From the NCBI RefSeq assembly GCF_000308815.1, contig NZ_BAFX01000014.1, positions 1 to 64,000 of the forward strand: DNA of 64,000 bases. Direction: 5' to 3'. The stretch is from Nocardia concava NBRC 100430. Its GTDB lineage: Bacteria; Actinomycetota; Actinomycetes; Mycobacteriales; Mycobacteriaceae. Positions 17,522-26,098 of this stretch are shown one piece after another; the first letter of the stretch is position 1; each line of letters begins with the position of its first letter. Made by a program: the position numbers and the translations under genes. The notes under the pieces are model-generated. The model was not told where the DNA came from. It was given only the letters and a program-made list of their open reading frames with translations, and ran no database searches.

Positions 17522-18382
17522 ATGGTGACTTATCGGTGCGAGACCAGCGACATTCCAGCGATCGTTCTCAGTGACGGCCAGGTCATGCCCAAACTGGGGT
17601 TCGGGGTGTACAAAGTCGTCGGCGACGAGGCGGTCGGCACCATTTCCACGGCCCTGGAGCTCGGCTACCGGAGCATCGACACCGCCTCGTTCTACGGCAA
17701 CGAGGCGGAAGTGGGCCGGGCCATCCGGGAATCGGGTCTGCCGCGCGATGAGGTCTTCGTCACCACCAAGCTGTGGAACGCCGACCACGGGTACGACGCG
17801 GCCATGCGCGCCTTCGACGCCAGCCTGGAGCGACTGGGCCTGGACACCATCGATCTGTACCTGATCCACTGGCCGCTGCCGTCGGCCGACCTGTACGTCG
17901 ACACCTTCCGGGCGCTGCAGGCGCTGAAACGGCAGGGCCGGGTGGTCTCGATCGGGGTCTCGAACTTCACCCAGCGGCATCTGGAGCGGGTGATCGGGGA
18001 GACCGGAGAAGTCCCGGCCATCAATCAGGTTGAGCTGCACCCGTATTACGCGCAGTCGGAGCTGCGGGCCTTCCATGCCGCGCACGGCATCGTGACCGAG
18101 GCGTGGAGCCCGCTGGGGCGCGGGGCCGAGTTCAACGATTCGGTCATCATCGCGCTGGCCGACAAGCTGGGCCGGACGCCCGCCCAGATCATCCTGCGCT
18201 GGCACATGCAGCTCGGGAACGTGGCCATCCCGAAGTCCATGACGCCCGCGCGCATGGCGGAGAATCTGGCGGTCTTCGATTTCGAGCTGACCGGGCGCGA
18301 GATGACGCAGATCGCGGGCATCGACAAGGGCGCCCGGCAGGGCGCGGATCCCGATGTCATGGATATGGGCGCGCCCGTCTGA
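17522..18382 (+). CDS. Aldo/keto reductase
   Basis: This is a 286-residue NADPH-dependent reductase with a TIM-barrel fold. The catalytic tetrad is complete: Asp53 and Tyr58 in SIDTASFYGNE, Lys83 in TTKLWN and His116 in LIHWPLP. The family signature GVSNFTQRHLERV and the cofactor region IPKSMTPARMAEN are present. It resembles the 2,5-diketo-gluconate reductase/Rv2971 group, which reduces small dicarbonyls; the true substrate is unknown. ATG at 17522 gives the normal family length. It is convergent with the flavoprotein gene, 13 bases apart. Confidence 0.92.
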   Translation: MVTYRCETSDIPAIVLSDGQVMPKLGFGVYKVVGDEAVGTISTALELGYRSIDTASFYGNEAEVGRAIRESGLPRDEVFVTTKLWNADHGYDAAMRAFDASLERLGLDTIDLYLIHWPLPSADLYVDTFRALQALKRQGRVVSIGVSNFTQRHLERVIGETGEVPAINQVELHPYYAQSELRAFHAAHGIVTEAWSPLGRGAEFNDSVIIALADKLGRTPAQIILRWHMQLGNVAIPKSMTPARMAENLAVFDFELTGREMTQIAGIDKGARQGADPDVMDMGAPV

Positions 18383-18395
18383 ACCCGGTCCGGTC

Positions 18396-19526
18396 TCAGC
18401 CCTCGTAGTGGGTGGGAATGCCCAGGAACGAGGTCAATTCGACGGCGGCGGCACGGCCCGCGCGGTTGGCGCCGATGGTGCTCGCGGACGGGCCGTAGCC
18501 GATCAGGTGAATGCGCGGATCGGCCTCGACCTGTGTGGCCAGCCGCCCACCCATCTTGATGCCGCCGCCCGGGCCGCGCAGGCGCAGCGGGGCGAGATGG
18601 TCGAGGGCGCTGCGGAATCCGGTGGCCCACAGGATGACGTCGGCGCGCTGGAAAGTGCCGTCGGCCCAGCGGATTCCCTCGGGTTCGATGCGCTCGAACA
18701 TCGTCTTGCGGTCCAGCACCCCGCGCTCGCGCATGGCGGTGACCCGCGCGTCCTCGCGCAGGCCGGTCACCGAAACCACCGAACCGGGCGGAAGTCCGCG
18801 CCGCACACGGTCTTCCACCATCGCCACGGCCGCGCGCCCCTGCTCGGGCGCGAAAACCCCGTCGCGGAAGACGGGTTCGCGCCGGGTCACCCAGGTGGTG
18901 GTGGTCACCTGCGAAATCTCGTCCAGCAGTTGGATGGCCGTGATGCCGCCGCCCACGACGACCACGTGCTTGCCCGCGAATTCCGTTGCGGTGCGGTAGT
19001 CGTGGGCGTGCAGCTGCCGTCCCGCGAAGGACTCCGCACCCCGGTAATAAGGAATGAACGGCTTGTCCCAGGTGCCGGTGGCATTGACCAGTCCGCGCAC
19101 CTTGAGGGTCTCGGTGGGCTTCAACTCCGCGTGCAGCAGTCCGTCGACGGCCTGGTTCGGGCAGGTGGCGGCGGTGGCGCGATCGCAGACCACGGTCACC
19201 GACACCGGCCGGTGCACCCGCAGGTCGAAGCGCTTCTCGTACAGCTCGAAGTAGTGCGGTACGGCCGTGGCGGCCTGCACGTTCTCCGAACCCTCGGGCA
19301 GCGTCTCCTCGAACGACATTCCGGGCAGGTCGTGGACCCGGTTGACGGTGCCCAAAGTCAGTGAGGGCCAGCGGAATTGCCATGCGCCGCCCGCCGCGGG
19401 GGAGTGGTCGACAATGAGGAAGTCGTGTTCGGGACGCAATCCGAGGCGCTGCAGGTGGTAGCCGACGGACAATCCGGCCTGCCCGGCGCCGATTACGAGG
19501 ATGTCGACATCGGGTGTTGCGATCAC
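18396..19526 (-). CDS. FAD-dependent NAD(P)H monooxygenase-like flavoprotein
   Basis: This is a 376-residue flavoprotein. The N-terminal FAD-binding motif is LVIGAGQAGLSVGYHL (GxGxxG). The second nucleotide motif for NADPH is HVVVVGGGITAIQLL, and the ATG motif near the C-terminus is VILWATGF. The closing part LIGYGPSASTIGANRAGRAAA positions the isoalloxazine. It belongs to the class B flavin monooxygenase-like group (YUCCA/FMO-like), but I do not see the full Baeyer-Villiger fingerprint. The substrate is unknown. The start is GTG at 19526; echA6 diverges from it. Confidence 0.85.
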   Translation of the reverse strand: MIATPDVDILVIGAGQAGLSVGYHLQRLGLRPEHDFLIVDHSPAAGGAWQFRWPSLTLGTVNRVHDLPGMSFEETLPEGSENVQAATAVPHYFELYEKRFDLRVHRPVSVTVVCDRATAATCPNQAVDGLLHAELKPTETLKVRGLVNATGTWDKPFIPYYRGAESFAGRQLHAHDYRTATEFAGKHVVVVGGGITAIQLLDEISQVTTTTWVTRREPVFRDGVFAPEQGRAAVAMVEDRVRRGLPPGSVVSVTGLREDARVTAMRERGVLDRKTMFERIEPEGIRWADGTFQRADVILWATGFRSALDHLAPLRLRGPGGGIKMGGRLATQVEADPRIHLIGYGPSASTIGANRAGRAAAVELTSFLGIPTHYEG

Positions 19527-19609
19527 GGACCCGACGGTACGCCCACTTAGAGTGGACCCCGGATCATGGGTTATGAAGCGCAGGTGAGGTGCACATGGGG
19601 AAGGGACAC

Positions 19610-20335
19610 ATGCTGGGAATCAGCCGCGATGGTGAGGTCGTCACCATCGAACTGCAGCGTCCGGAGCGCCGGAACGCCCTGAACAGCGAGATCATCGGCC
19701 AGTTGCGCGCCGCGCTCGAGGAGGCCGCCCAGTCGGCCCGGGTGATCGTGCTGACCGGTCAGGGCCCGCTGTTCAGCGCGGGCGCGGATCTGGACGGGGT
19801 CTATTCCGACAGCTTCCTCGACGGACTGCTCGGTATGTTGCGCACCATCGAGACGATCCCGGTCCCGGTGATCGCCGCGATCAACGGCGGCGCGCTCGGC
19901 GCGGGCGTCCAGCTAGCCCTGGCCTCGGACCTACGCGTGATGACCGACGACGCGTTCATCGCCATCCCCGCCGCGAAACTCGGTATCTCCGTTGACCGTT
20001 GGACCGTGCGGCGACTGTCGAACCTGATCGGCCCCGGACCGGCCCGCACCATTCTGCTGGGCGCGGAACGGGTCTCGGCCGCCGACGCCTATAACTTCGG
20101 CTTCGCCAACAAGATCGGCACCCTGGCCGACGCGCAGGCCTGGGCCAAGCAGATCGCCGAACTCGCGCCGCTGTCGCTGCGGCACATGAAGCTGGTCTTC
20201 AACGACGACGACACCCGCGGCCCCGATACCGCCGAGCAGACCGCGGCCCTGGACGCGGCGTGGCAGAGCGACGACGCGCAGGAGGCGCGCGCGGCGCGCC
20301 AGCAGAAACGGCCCGCGAAGTTCGAGGGCCGATGA
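19610..20335 (+). CDS. echA6: Enoyl-CoA hydratase-like protein EchA6
   Basis: This is a 241-residue crotonase-fold protein. QRPERRNALNSEII, LFSAGADLDGV, GGALGAGVQLALASDLRV and IGTLADAQAWAKQIAELAPL align along the whole length with M. tuberculosis EchA6 (Rv0905), including the C-terminal KRPAKFEG. In M. tuberculosis EchA6 binds acyl-CoA and supports mycolate synthesis without being a proven hydratase. ATG at 19610 is chosen because it aligns with the EchA6 start, although GTG 19589 and ATG 19595 are also in frame. It is translationally coupled (ATGA) to the next gene. Confidence 0.9.
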   Translation: MLGISRDGEVVTIELQRPERRNALNSEIIGQLRAALEEAAQSARVIVLTGQGPLFSAGADLDGVYSDSFLDGLLGMLRTIETIPVPVIAAINGGALGAGVQLALASDLRVMTDDAFIAIPAAKLGISVDRWTVRRLSNLIGPGPARTILLGAERVSAADAYNFGFANKIGTLADAQAWAKQIAELAPLSLRHMKLVFNDDDTRGPDTAEQTAALDAAWQSDDAQEARAARQQKRPAKFEGR

Positions 20336-21498
20336 ACGGGCGGCGCGTGACCGTGAATTCGCGGAAACTGGTAGGTATGGCTGCGGGTGCATTCGGTATT
20401 TCCTGGTTGGTCCGGGCGGCGTGGGGCATTCCCTCCGCCATGGGCGCGTCCATTTCCGCCATCGCGCCGACCGCGCACGGGTCGGCGTCCTATCGCAACA
20501 AGCAGTTCCACAACACCGAGCCGAGCTCACAGCTCACCGGATCGCCGGTCGAGCTCATGTATCAGCTGGTCACCCAGCGCAACAACGGCCGCCCGCCGGG
20601 CGAGATCCCGCTGGTGACGCCCGAGTTGCCCAAGCAGGCCGCCGATCTCGCGGTCACCTGGTACGGGCACGCCACCTGCCTGGTGGAGGTGGACGGCTAC
20701 CGGGTGCTGGCCGATCCGGTGTGGAGCGAACGGGTCTCGCCGTCGCCGCTGGTCGGCCCGGCCCGGCTGCATCCGGTGCCGTCGCCGCTGTCGGCGCTGC
20801 CGCCGCTGGACGCGGTGCTCATCTCGCACGACCACTACGACCACCTCGATCGCGACACCGTGATGGGCCTGGTGGACAGCCAGGACTGCGTGTTCATCGT
20901 GCCGATCGGCATCGGCGCGCATCTGCGGCACTGGGACGTGCCCGAGGCGCGCATCGTCGAATTGGATTGGGCCGCTTCGGTTTCGCTCTCGGAGCTGGAG
21001 CGCGACCGCGGTGACGGCACCGATCTGGTGATCACCTGCGCGGAGGCGCGGCACTTCTCGGGCCGCGGCCTGGTGCGCAACACCACGCTGTGGGCGTCCT
21101 GGTCCATCGCCGGTCCGACCCGGCGGGTCTACTTCGGCGGCGATACCGGCTACACCAAGGCGTTCGCGGAGGCGGGCGCGCGGCTGGGCCCGTTCGATCT
21201 GACGCTGCTGCCCATCGGGGCCTACGACCGGCACTGGCCGGACGTGCACATGAATCCAGAGGAGGCGGTGCGCGCCCACGCCGATCTGTGTGTCGGCGAT
21301 CCGGGCTACGGGCTGCTGGTGCCGATCCACTGGGCCACCTTCAATCTGGCCTTCCACGGCTGGTCGGAGCCGGTACGCCGGCTGGTCGAGGCGGCCGGTG
21401 CGGCGGGGACACGCATCGCCGTGCCGAAGCCCGGAGAGCGGATCGACCCCATTGGCCTGCCACCACGGGAGACGTGGTGGGAAGATGTTCGCCAATAA
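20332..21498 (+). CDS. MBL-fold metallo-hydrolase (Rv0906-like, NAPE-PLD type)
   Basis: This is a 388-residue protein. A hydrophobic, Ala/Gly-rich N-terminal stretch (about 12-45) suggests membrane association or export. The metallo-beta-lactamase domain contains the metal motif SHDHYDHLD (about 165-173), a further metal His in AEARHFSGRG, Asp in YFGGDTGY and the final His in VPIHWATFNLAFH. The family includes N-acyl phosphatidylethanolamine phospholipase D and mycobacterial Rv0906. A lipid-phosphodiester substrate is plausible but unproven. The ATG overlaps the echA6 stop, conserving the Rv0905-Rv0906 order. Confidence 0.88.
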   Translation: MNGRRVTVNSRKLVGMAAGAFGISWLVRAAWGIPSAMGASISAIAPTAHGSASYRNKQFHNTEPSSQLTGSPVELMYQLVTQRNNGRPPGEIPLVTPELPKQAADLAVTWYGHATCLVEVDGYRVLADPVWSERVSPSPLVGPARLHPVPSPLSALPPLDAVLISHDHYDHLDRDTVMGLVDSQDCVFIVPIGIGAHLRHWDVPEARIVELDWAASVSLSELERDRGDGTDLVITCAEARHFSGRGLVRNTTLWASWSIAGPTRRVYFGGDTGYTKAFAEAGARLGPFDLTLLPIGAYDRHWPDVHMNPEEAVRAHADLCVGDPGYGLLVPIHWATFNLAFHGWSEPVRRLVEAAGAAGTRIAVPKPGERIDPIGLPPRETWWEDVRQ

Positions 21499-21525
21499 CT
21501 GGACCGAGATTGAAGGAGCACGGCT

Positions 21526-21843
21526 GTGGGTCTCATGGACACGCTCAAAGGCTTGGTCGGCAAGGGCAAAGAAGTGGCGGCCCAGAACGCCGAGAAGATC
21601 GAACAAGCCGTCGACAAGGCCGGAGAGGTAGTCAAGGGCAAGACCGGCGGGAAATTCGACTCCCAGATCGACAAGGGCGCGGAGGCGGTCAAGAACGCCA
21701 TTCCGACCGACGGACCGGGCGAGGCCGCGGCCCCGGCGGAGGCGCCCGCCGAACCCGCACCCGCCGAGGCGGCGGCCGAACCCGCCCCGGAGCCGGAGGC
21801 GGCCCCGGCACCCGCTCCCGAGGGCGACAAGCCCGCGGAGTAG
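21526..21843 (+). CDS. MT0933/Rv0909-like antitoxin-family protein, no adjacent toxin
   Basis: This is a 105-residue protein. Residues 1-60 (LMDTLKGLVGKGKEVAAQN, AVDKAGEVVKGKTGGKFD, IDKGAEAVKNAIP) match the short helical antitoxin family typified by Rv0909, whose partner Rv0910 is a START-like toxin. The remaining 45 residues are an Ala/Glu/Pro-rich acidic tail not expected in the 59-residue Rv0909. No START-like gene follows: the next gene is ligD. It may be an orphan with another function. The start is GTG after AAGGAG, 27 bases from the MBL gene, and a strong terminator follows. Confidence 0.75.
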   Translation: MGLMDTLKGLVGKGKEVAAQNAEKIEQAVDKAGEVVKGKTGGKFDSQIDKGAEAVKNAIPTDGPGEAAAPAEAPAEPAPAEAAAEPAPEPEAAPAPAPEGDKPAE

Positions 21844-21862
21844 TCGTAGTACCGGTCGTTCG

Positions 21863-21911
21863 ACGGGCCGTTCGGGTCACCGCTGCTGACCTGAACGGCC
21901 CGTTGGTTTTT
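21863..21911 (+). terminator. Intrinsic terminator after the antitoxin-family gene
   Basis: A stem of about 17 bp (ACGGGCCGTTCGGGTCA with a near-perfect complement) encloses a seven-base loop and is followed by TGGTTTTT. It closes the echA6-MBL-antitoxin transcription unit and insulates ligD. Confidence 0.85.
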
Positions 21912-21981
21912 CGGTTCATAGTCACAGTGTGGGTATTACCGGTTGCGGTGATTTGTCGGTGGCGGCACCTAGACTGCTGTT

Positions 21982-24297
21982 ATGGGGTCCCGCAGGGATT
22001 TCGGGGGTATCGAGGTTGGGCTGACCAACCTCGACAAGGTGCTGTACCCGGCCGTCGGGACCACCAAAGGCGAGGTCATCGACTATTTCACGGCCATTGC
22101 CCCGGCCCTGCTGCCGCATATCGCGCAGCGGCCGGTGACGCGCAAGCGGTGGCCGAACGGGGTCGAGGAGCAGTCCTTCTTCGAGAAGAATCTGGCCGAG
22201 CACGCGCCGAAGTGGTTGGAGCGGAGAACCGTTCAACATTCCGACCGGCCGGTGGTCTATCCACTCATCGACAATGTGGCCGGAATGGCGTGGCTGGGGC
22301 AGCAGGCGGCGCTGGAACTGCATGTGCCGCAATGGCGTTTCGACGGGGCCGAGGTCGGGGACATCACCCGGCTGGTCTTCGATCTGGATCCCGGGCCGGG
22401 CGCCGGGCTGGCGCAGTGCGCGGAGGTGGCGCTGATCCTGCGCGATGTGGTGCGTGACGTGGGACTGGAGGCGTATCCGGTCACCAGCGGCTCCAAGGGA
22501 ATTCACATCTACGTGCCATTGGATCGCCGGCTCGGGCCGAACGGTGCGTCGGCGGTGGCCAAGCAGGTGGCCACGAATCTGCAGCAGCTGCGGCCGGAAC
22601 TGGTGACGGCCAACATGTCCAAGGCGGCGCGGGATCGAAAGGTGTTCCTGGACTGGAGCCAGAACAATCCGGCCAAGACCACCATCGCGCCGTACTCGCT
22701 GCGCGGGCGCGCCGAGCCGTGGGTGGCCGCACCGCGGGCGTGGGAGGAGATCGAGAAGCCGAAGCGGTTGCGGCACTTGCGGTTCGAGGAGGTGCTGCGG
22801 CGGTGGGAGGAGCAGGGGGATCTGCTCGAGGGGCTGGACGAGCCGCTGCCCGAGGCGGACGAGGCCGAGTCCGCCGATGCGGATGAGGAAGAATCCGAAG
22901 AGGTTCCGGACCGGCTCGACAAATACCGTTCGATGCGCGATGCCGGGCGCACGCCGGAGCCGGTGCCGTCGAGCCCGCCCGTCGCCGGGTCGGGGGACCG
23001 GTTCGTGGTGCAGGAGCATCACGCGCGGCGGCTGCACTGGGATGTGCGGCTGGAGCGGGACGGTGTGCTGGTGTCCTGGGCGGTGCCCAAGGGGCCGCCG
23101 ACCGATACCGGCGAGAACCGGCTGGCCGTGCACACCGAGGATCACCCGATGGAGTACCTCACCTTCCACGGGACCATCCCCAAGGGTGAGTACGGCGGCG
23201 GGGAGATGACCATCTGGGATACCGGCACCTACGAGACCGAGAAGTGGCGCGACGACGAGGTCATCGTCTGGCTGCGCGGGGAGCGGCTCGACGGGCGGTA
23301 CGCGCTGATCCAAACCAATGGCAATCAGTGGCTCATGCACTTGATGAAGGATCAGACGCCGCCCGGGGCGGAAGGCAATGGGGCGCCCGCTGTTTCGAAG
23401 CCGCGCACACCCGTGCCCATGCCGCACGGGCTGTCGCCCATGCTGGCCACGCCCGGTGATGTCACCACCCTCGATGCCGAGCACTGGGCGTTCGAGACCA
23501 AGTGGGACGGATTCCGGCTGATCGCCGAGATCGAGGACGGCGCGGTGACTTTGCACAGCCGCGCCGGGCATGTGGTCACCGGGAAATATCCGGGTCTGGC
23601 CGTGCTGGGTTCCGAACTATCCGGGCACAGTGCGGTTCTCGACGGGGAGGCGGTGGTCTTCGACGATCACGGCGGAGCCAATCTCGGTCTGCTGCGCGAG
23701 GATTCGAAGCGGGCGGTGTTCCTCGCCTTCGACGTGTTGTACCTGGACGGCACCTCGCTGGTCCGCAAGCGCTACGACGATCGGCGGCGGGTGCTGGAAG
23801 CCCTTGCCGGGAAGGCACGTTCGCTGATCGTGCCGCAACAGCTGAAGGGATCGGGCGCGGAAGCGTTGCGCTACAGCCAGGATCACGGCATGGAAGGTGT
23901 GGTCGCCAAGCGGCGCGATTCCATCTACCTACCCGGGCGGCGCGGCCAGTCCTGGATCAAGACCCGGAACTGGCGGACGCTGTCGGTGGTGGTCGGCGGC
24001 TATCGGCGTTCGGAGGTGCGGCAATTCGCCTCGCTGCTGGTCGGGGTGCCGCACGAGGGGGAGCTGTACTACCTCGGCCGGGTCGGCACCGGCTTCACCG
24101 AACAGGAGATGAGCGACCTCTTCGATCGCCTGCGCCGCCTGGAACGCAAGACCCAGCCCTTCGACAACGAACTCACCGCCGACGAGCGCAAGGACGCGGT
24201 CTGGGTGACGCCCAAGCTCACCGGCACGGTCCGCTTCATGAACTGGACCGAGACCGGACGCCTCTGGCATCCGGCCTGGATTCCCAGCTCCGACTGA
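21982..24297 (+). CDS. ligD: Multifunctional NHEJ DNA ligase LigD
   Basis: This is a 771-residue protein with the mycobacterial domain order. The polymerase/primase domain (about 1-290) has the metal-binding FDLDPGPG near residue 133 and SGSKGIHIYVPL. An acidic linker follows. The 3'-phosphoesterase domain (about 320-460) has HHARRLHWDVRLERDG and GTIPKGEYGGGEM. The ATP-dependent ligase domain (about 480-771) has adenylation motif I ETKWDGFR (Lys near 506), DGEAVVF and GMEGVVAKRRDS. It repairs double-strand breaks with Ku. No Ku gene occurs in the window, although ku often neighbours ligD. It is convergent with the next gene, one base apart. Confidence 0.95.
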   Translation: MGSRRDFGGIEVGLTNLDKVLYPAVGTTKGEVIDYFTAIAPALLPHIAQRPVTRKRWPNGVEEQSFFEKNLAEHAPKWLERRTVQHSDRPVVYPLIDNVAGMAWLGQQAALELHVPQWRFDGAEVGDITRLVFDLDPGPGAGLAQCAEVALILRDVVRDVGLEAYPVTSGSKGIHIYVPLDRRLGPNGASAVAKQVATNLQQLRPELVTANMSKAARDRKVFLDWSQNNPAKTTIAPYSLRGRAEPWVAAPRAWEEIEKPKRLRHLRFEEVLRRWEEQGDLLEGLDEPLPEADEAESADADEEESEEVPDRLDKYRSMRDAGRTPEPVPSSPPVAGSGDRFVVQEHHARRLHWDVRLERDGVLVSWAVPKGPPTDTGENRLAVHTEDHPMEYLTFHGTIPKGEYGGGEMTIWDTGTYETEKWRDDEVIVWLRGERLDGRYALIQTNGNQWLMHLMKDQTPPGAEGNGAPAVSKPRTPVPMPHGLSPMLATPGDVTTLDAEHWAFETKWDGFRLIAEIEDGAVTLHSRAGHVVTGKYPGLAVLGSELSGHSAVLDGEAVVFDDHGGANLGLLREDSKRAVFLAFDVLYLDGTSLVRKRYDDRRRVLEALAGKARSLIVPQQLKGSGAEALRYSQDHGMEGVVAKRRDSIYLPGRRGQSWIKTRNWRTLSVVVGGYRRSEVRQFASLLVGVPHEGELYYLGRVGTGFTEQEMSDLFDRLRRLERKTQPFDNELTADERKDAVWVTPKLTGTVRFMNWTETGRLWHPAWIPSSD

Positions 24298-24298
24298 C

Positions 24299-24946
24299 CT
24301 ATTCGGCCGTCTTCTCCAGCAGGGGCACGATGGTGTCGATGTCGGTGACCAGGGCGTGCCCCTGGAATTCGAATTCCTCCCAGGCGCGCTGCTTGCCGGG
24401 CTCGTCCTTGCCGCCGACCGCGTCGCTCACCACGACCGGCAGGAAGCCCAGATCGGTGGAGTGGGTGACGGTCGGCGCGATTCCGATCTCGAGCGCCACG
24501 CCGACGATGGCGTACGCCCCGATGCCGAGGTCGCGCAGCGTGGAGGCCAGCGGGGTGCCCTCGAAGGCGGACATCGAGGTCTTGTCGAACACCACCTCGC
24601 CGTCCTGCGGCCGCAGTTGCGGAACCAGCTCGAAGCCCGGGGTGTCGCGCTGCAGGATCGGAACCACCTGCTCCACGGAATCCGCGCCCTGCCAGTTCAT
24701 CGCCATGCGCAGCGCGAACGTGCCCATGAGCCGCTTGGGAAGGAAGAAGTGGCGCAGGAAGATCACCGGATAGCCGCCGCGCCGGGCCGCGTCGACCACC
24801 TTCGCGACCCGCTCGGTGATCTGCGGCCCGTCATCCAGCTGACCCAGCACCCCGACCTGCATGTCGTACACGATCAGCGCCATCTTCTCCGGCGCGCACA
24901 CATCCTCGAGCGTCTCCGGAATCGCCAGCCCGTTCCCGTGCCGCAT
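24299..24946 (-). CDS. Isochorismatase-fold hydrolase lacking the catalytic cysteine
   Basis: This is a 215-residue protein of the cysteine hydrolase (isochorismatase-like) fold. Asp28 in ALIVYDMQVGV and Lys122 in VVFDKTSMSAF occupy the positions of the catalytic Asp and Lys. At the place of the nucleophilic Cys the sequence reads GVALEIGIAPTV, with Gly155 where Cys is expected. It therefore either uses another nucleophile or is a non-hydrolytic relative; I recall similar EIGI sequences in other bacteria, so it may be a genuine subfamily. A GGAGGG site precedes the ATG. No operon partner. Confidence 0.8.
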   Translation of the reverse strand: MRHGNGLAIPETLEDVCAPEKMALIVYDMQVGVLGQLDDGPQITERVAKVVDAARRGGYPVIFLRHFFLPKRLMGTFALRMAMNWQGADSVEQVVPILQRDTPGFELVPQLRPQDGEVVFDKTSMSAFEGTPLASTLRDLGIGAYAIVGVALEIGIAPTVTHSTDLGFLPVVVSDAVGGKDEPGKQRAWEEFEFQGHALVTDIDTIVPLLEKTAE

Positions 24947-25008
24947 ATACCCTCCGCAATTTCCCTGTGCCCCACCTTCTTTCGAACCACCCTACCCTCG
25001 GGCACGGA

Positions 25009-26010
25009 TCAGGCGGCACGGGATTTGGCGGGGCCCGGATCGGTGACCAGGCCGAACTCGATGAGTGCGGCGGCGGTGTCGAGCAGCGAGTTCGCGACGG
25101 GCCGCAGCTGCCAGCCCAGTTCCTGCTCCGCCTTCGCGGCGGTCAGGCGCTCCTCGCGGCCGAGGTAGCGGACGGCGGTGCGGGCGTCGGCATTGAAGCG
25201 GGCGCTGAGCCGGACCAGCCAGTCGGGCAGGACGCGGGTCGAGACCTTGTAGCGGCGGGCGAGGATCTGGGCCATCTCGGGGAAGGAGATCTCGTCCCCG
25301 GCGCAGATGTAGCGATTGCCCGCGGCCTCGGGGGTTTCCATGGCGAGGCGGTGGGCGACGGCCAGATCGCGGACGTCGACCGTCGCGAAGTTGAGGCGCG
25401 GGACGCCGGGCATGTCACCGGAGAGCAGGGCGCGGATGCCGTCCACGGAGGTGCCGGCCTCGGCGCGCAGGATCGGGCCGATGATCATGCCCGGATTGAT
25501 CACGGCCACTTCGAGTTCCGGGTGCCGCGCCGCGAAATCCCAGGCCGCGCGCTCGGCGAGGGTCTTGGACTTCTCGTACGGCTCGCACAGAGCCGGGTCG
25601 GACCAGTCGGCCTCGGTGAGCAGGCGGCCGCGATTGCCGACCTGGACCGCGGCGACGGACGAGGTGATCACGACCCGCTCGACCCCGCTCGCGGCGGCCG
25701 CCCGCAGGACGCGCAGGGTGCCGTCGACGGCCGGGCGGACCAGTTCGTCCTCGTGCTCGGGCGTATCGGACGGGAACGGGGACGCGGTGTGCACCACGTA
25801 GCGGCAATCGCGGACCGCGTCCGCCCAGCCCGCGTCCGAGCTCAGGTCGGCTTCGACCAGCTCGACGCCGGGCAGGACGTCCGCCACCGCGGCGGCCCGC
25901 CGCACCGACCGCACGGTGCCGCGCACCCGGTAGCCGCGTTCGAGCAATTCCTGGATGACATGCCCCGCGACGAATCCGGAGGCGCCGGTGACGAGAACGA
26001 GATCGGACAT
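25009..26010 (-). CDS. Extended SDR, NAD(P)-dependent epimerase/reductase
   Basis: This is a 333-residue Rossmann protein. The N-terminal cofactor motif is LVTGASGFVAGHVI (TGxxGxxG). The catalytic triad is Ser in RVVITSSVAAV, and Tyr and Lys in YEKSK. The C-terminal half binds the substrate (RLNFATVDVRDLAVAHRLA). It looks like the dihydroflavonol 4-reductase/cinnamoyl reductase group, which reduces carbonyls with NADPH. It diverges from a TetR gene with a perfect palindrome between them, so it is probably the regulator's target. Confidence 0.88.
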   Translation of the reverse strand: MSDLVLVTGASGFVAGHVIQELLERGYRVRGTVRSVRRAAAVADVLPGVELVEADLSSDAGWADAVRDCRYVVHTASPFPSDTPEHEDELVRPAVDGTLRVLRAAAASGVERVVITSSVAAVQVGNRGRLLTEADWSDPALCEPYEKSKTLAERAAWDFAARHPELEVAVINPGMIIGPILRAEAGTSVDGIRALLSGDMPGVPRLNFATVDVRDLAVAHRLAMETPEAAGNRYICAGDEISFPEMAQILARRYKVSTRVLPDWLVRLSARFNADARTAVRYLGREERLTAAKAEQELGWQLRPVANSLLDTAAALIEFGLVTDPGPAKSRAA

Positions 26011-26033
26011 GGGCCGTACCCCAATCTGAGCAG

Positions 26034-26050
26034 TGTTTAGAATCTAAACA
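26034..26050. promoter_or_regulatory. TetR-type operator palindrome
   Basis: TGTTTAGAATCTAAACA is a perfect 8+1+8 inverted repeat in the 88-base gap between the divergent SDR and TetR genes. A weaker second pairing (ATCTA...TAGAT) overlaps it at 26042-26061. Position and symmetry fit autoregulation by the TetR protein encoded at 26099. Confidence 0.75.
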
Positions 26051-26098
26051 ATGTATAGATTGCGAGGTCGTGGGTCGTCAACCCTTTACGCTCATCCC

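Noticed and set aside
21844..21981. Toxin gene paired with the antitoxin-family gene
   Set aside because: The gap holds only a terminator and the ligD promoter; no START-like frame exists on either strand.
24951..26098. Prophage or insertion sequence boundary near the SDR/TetR pair
   Set aside because: No integrase, transposase, target-site duplication or tRNA was seen; the AT-rich bases are explained by the operator.
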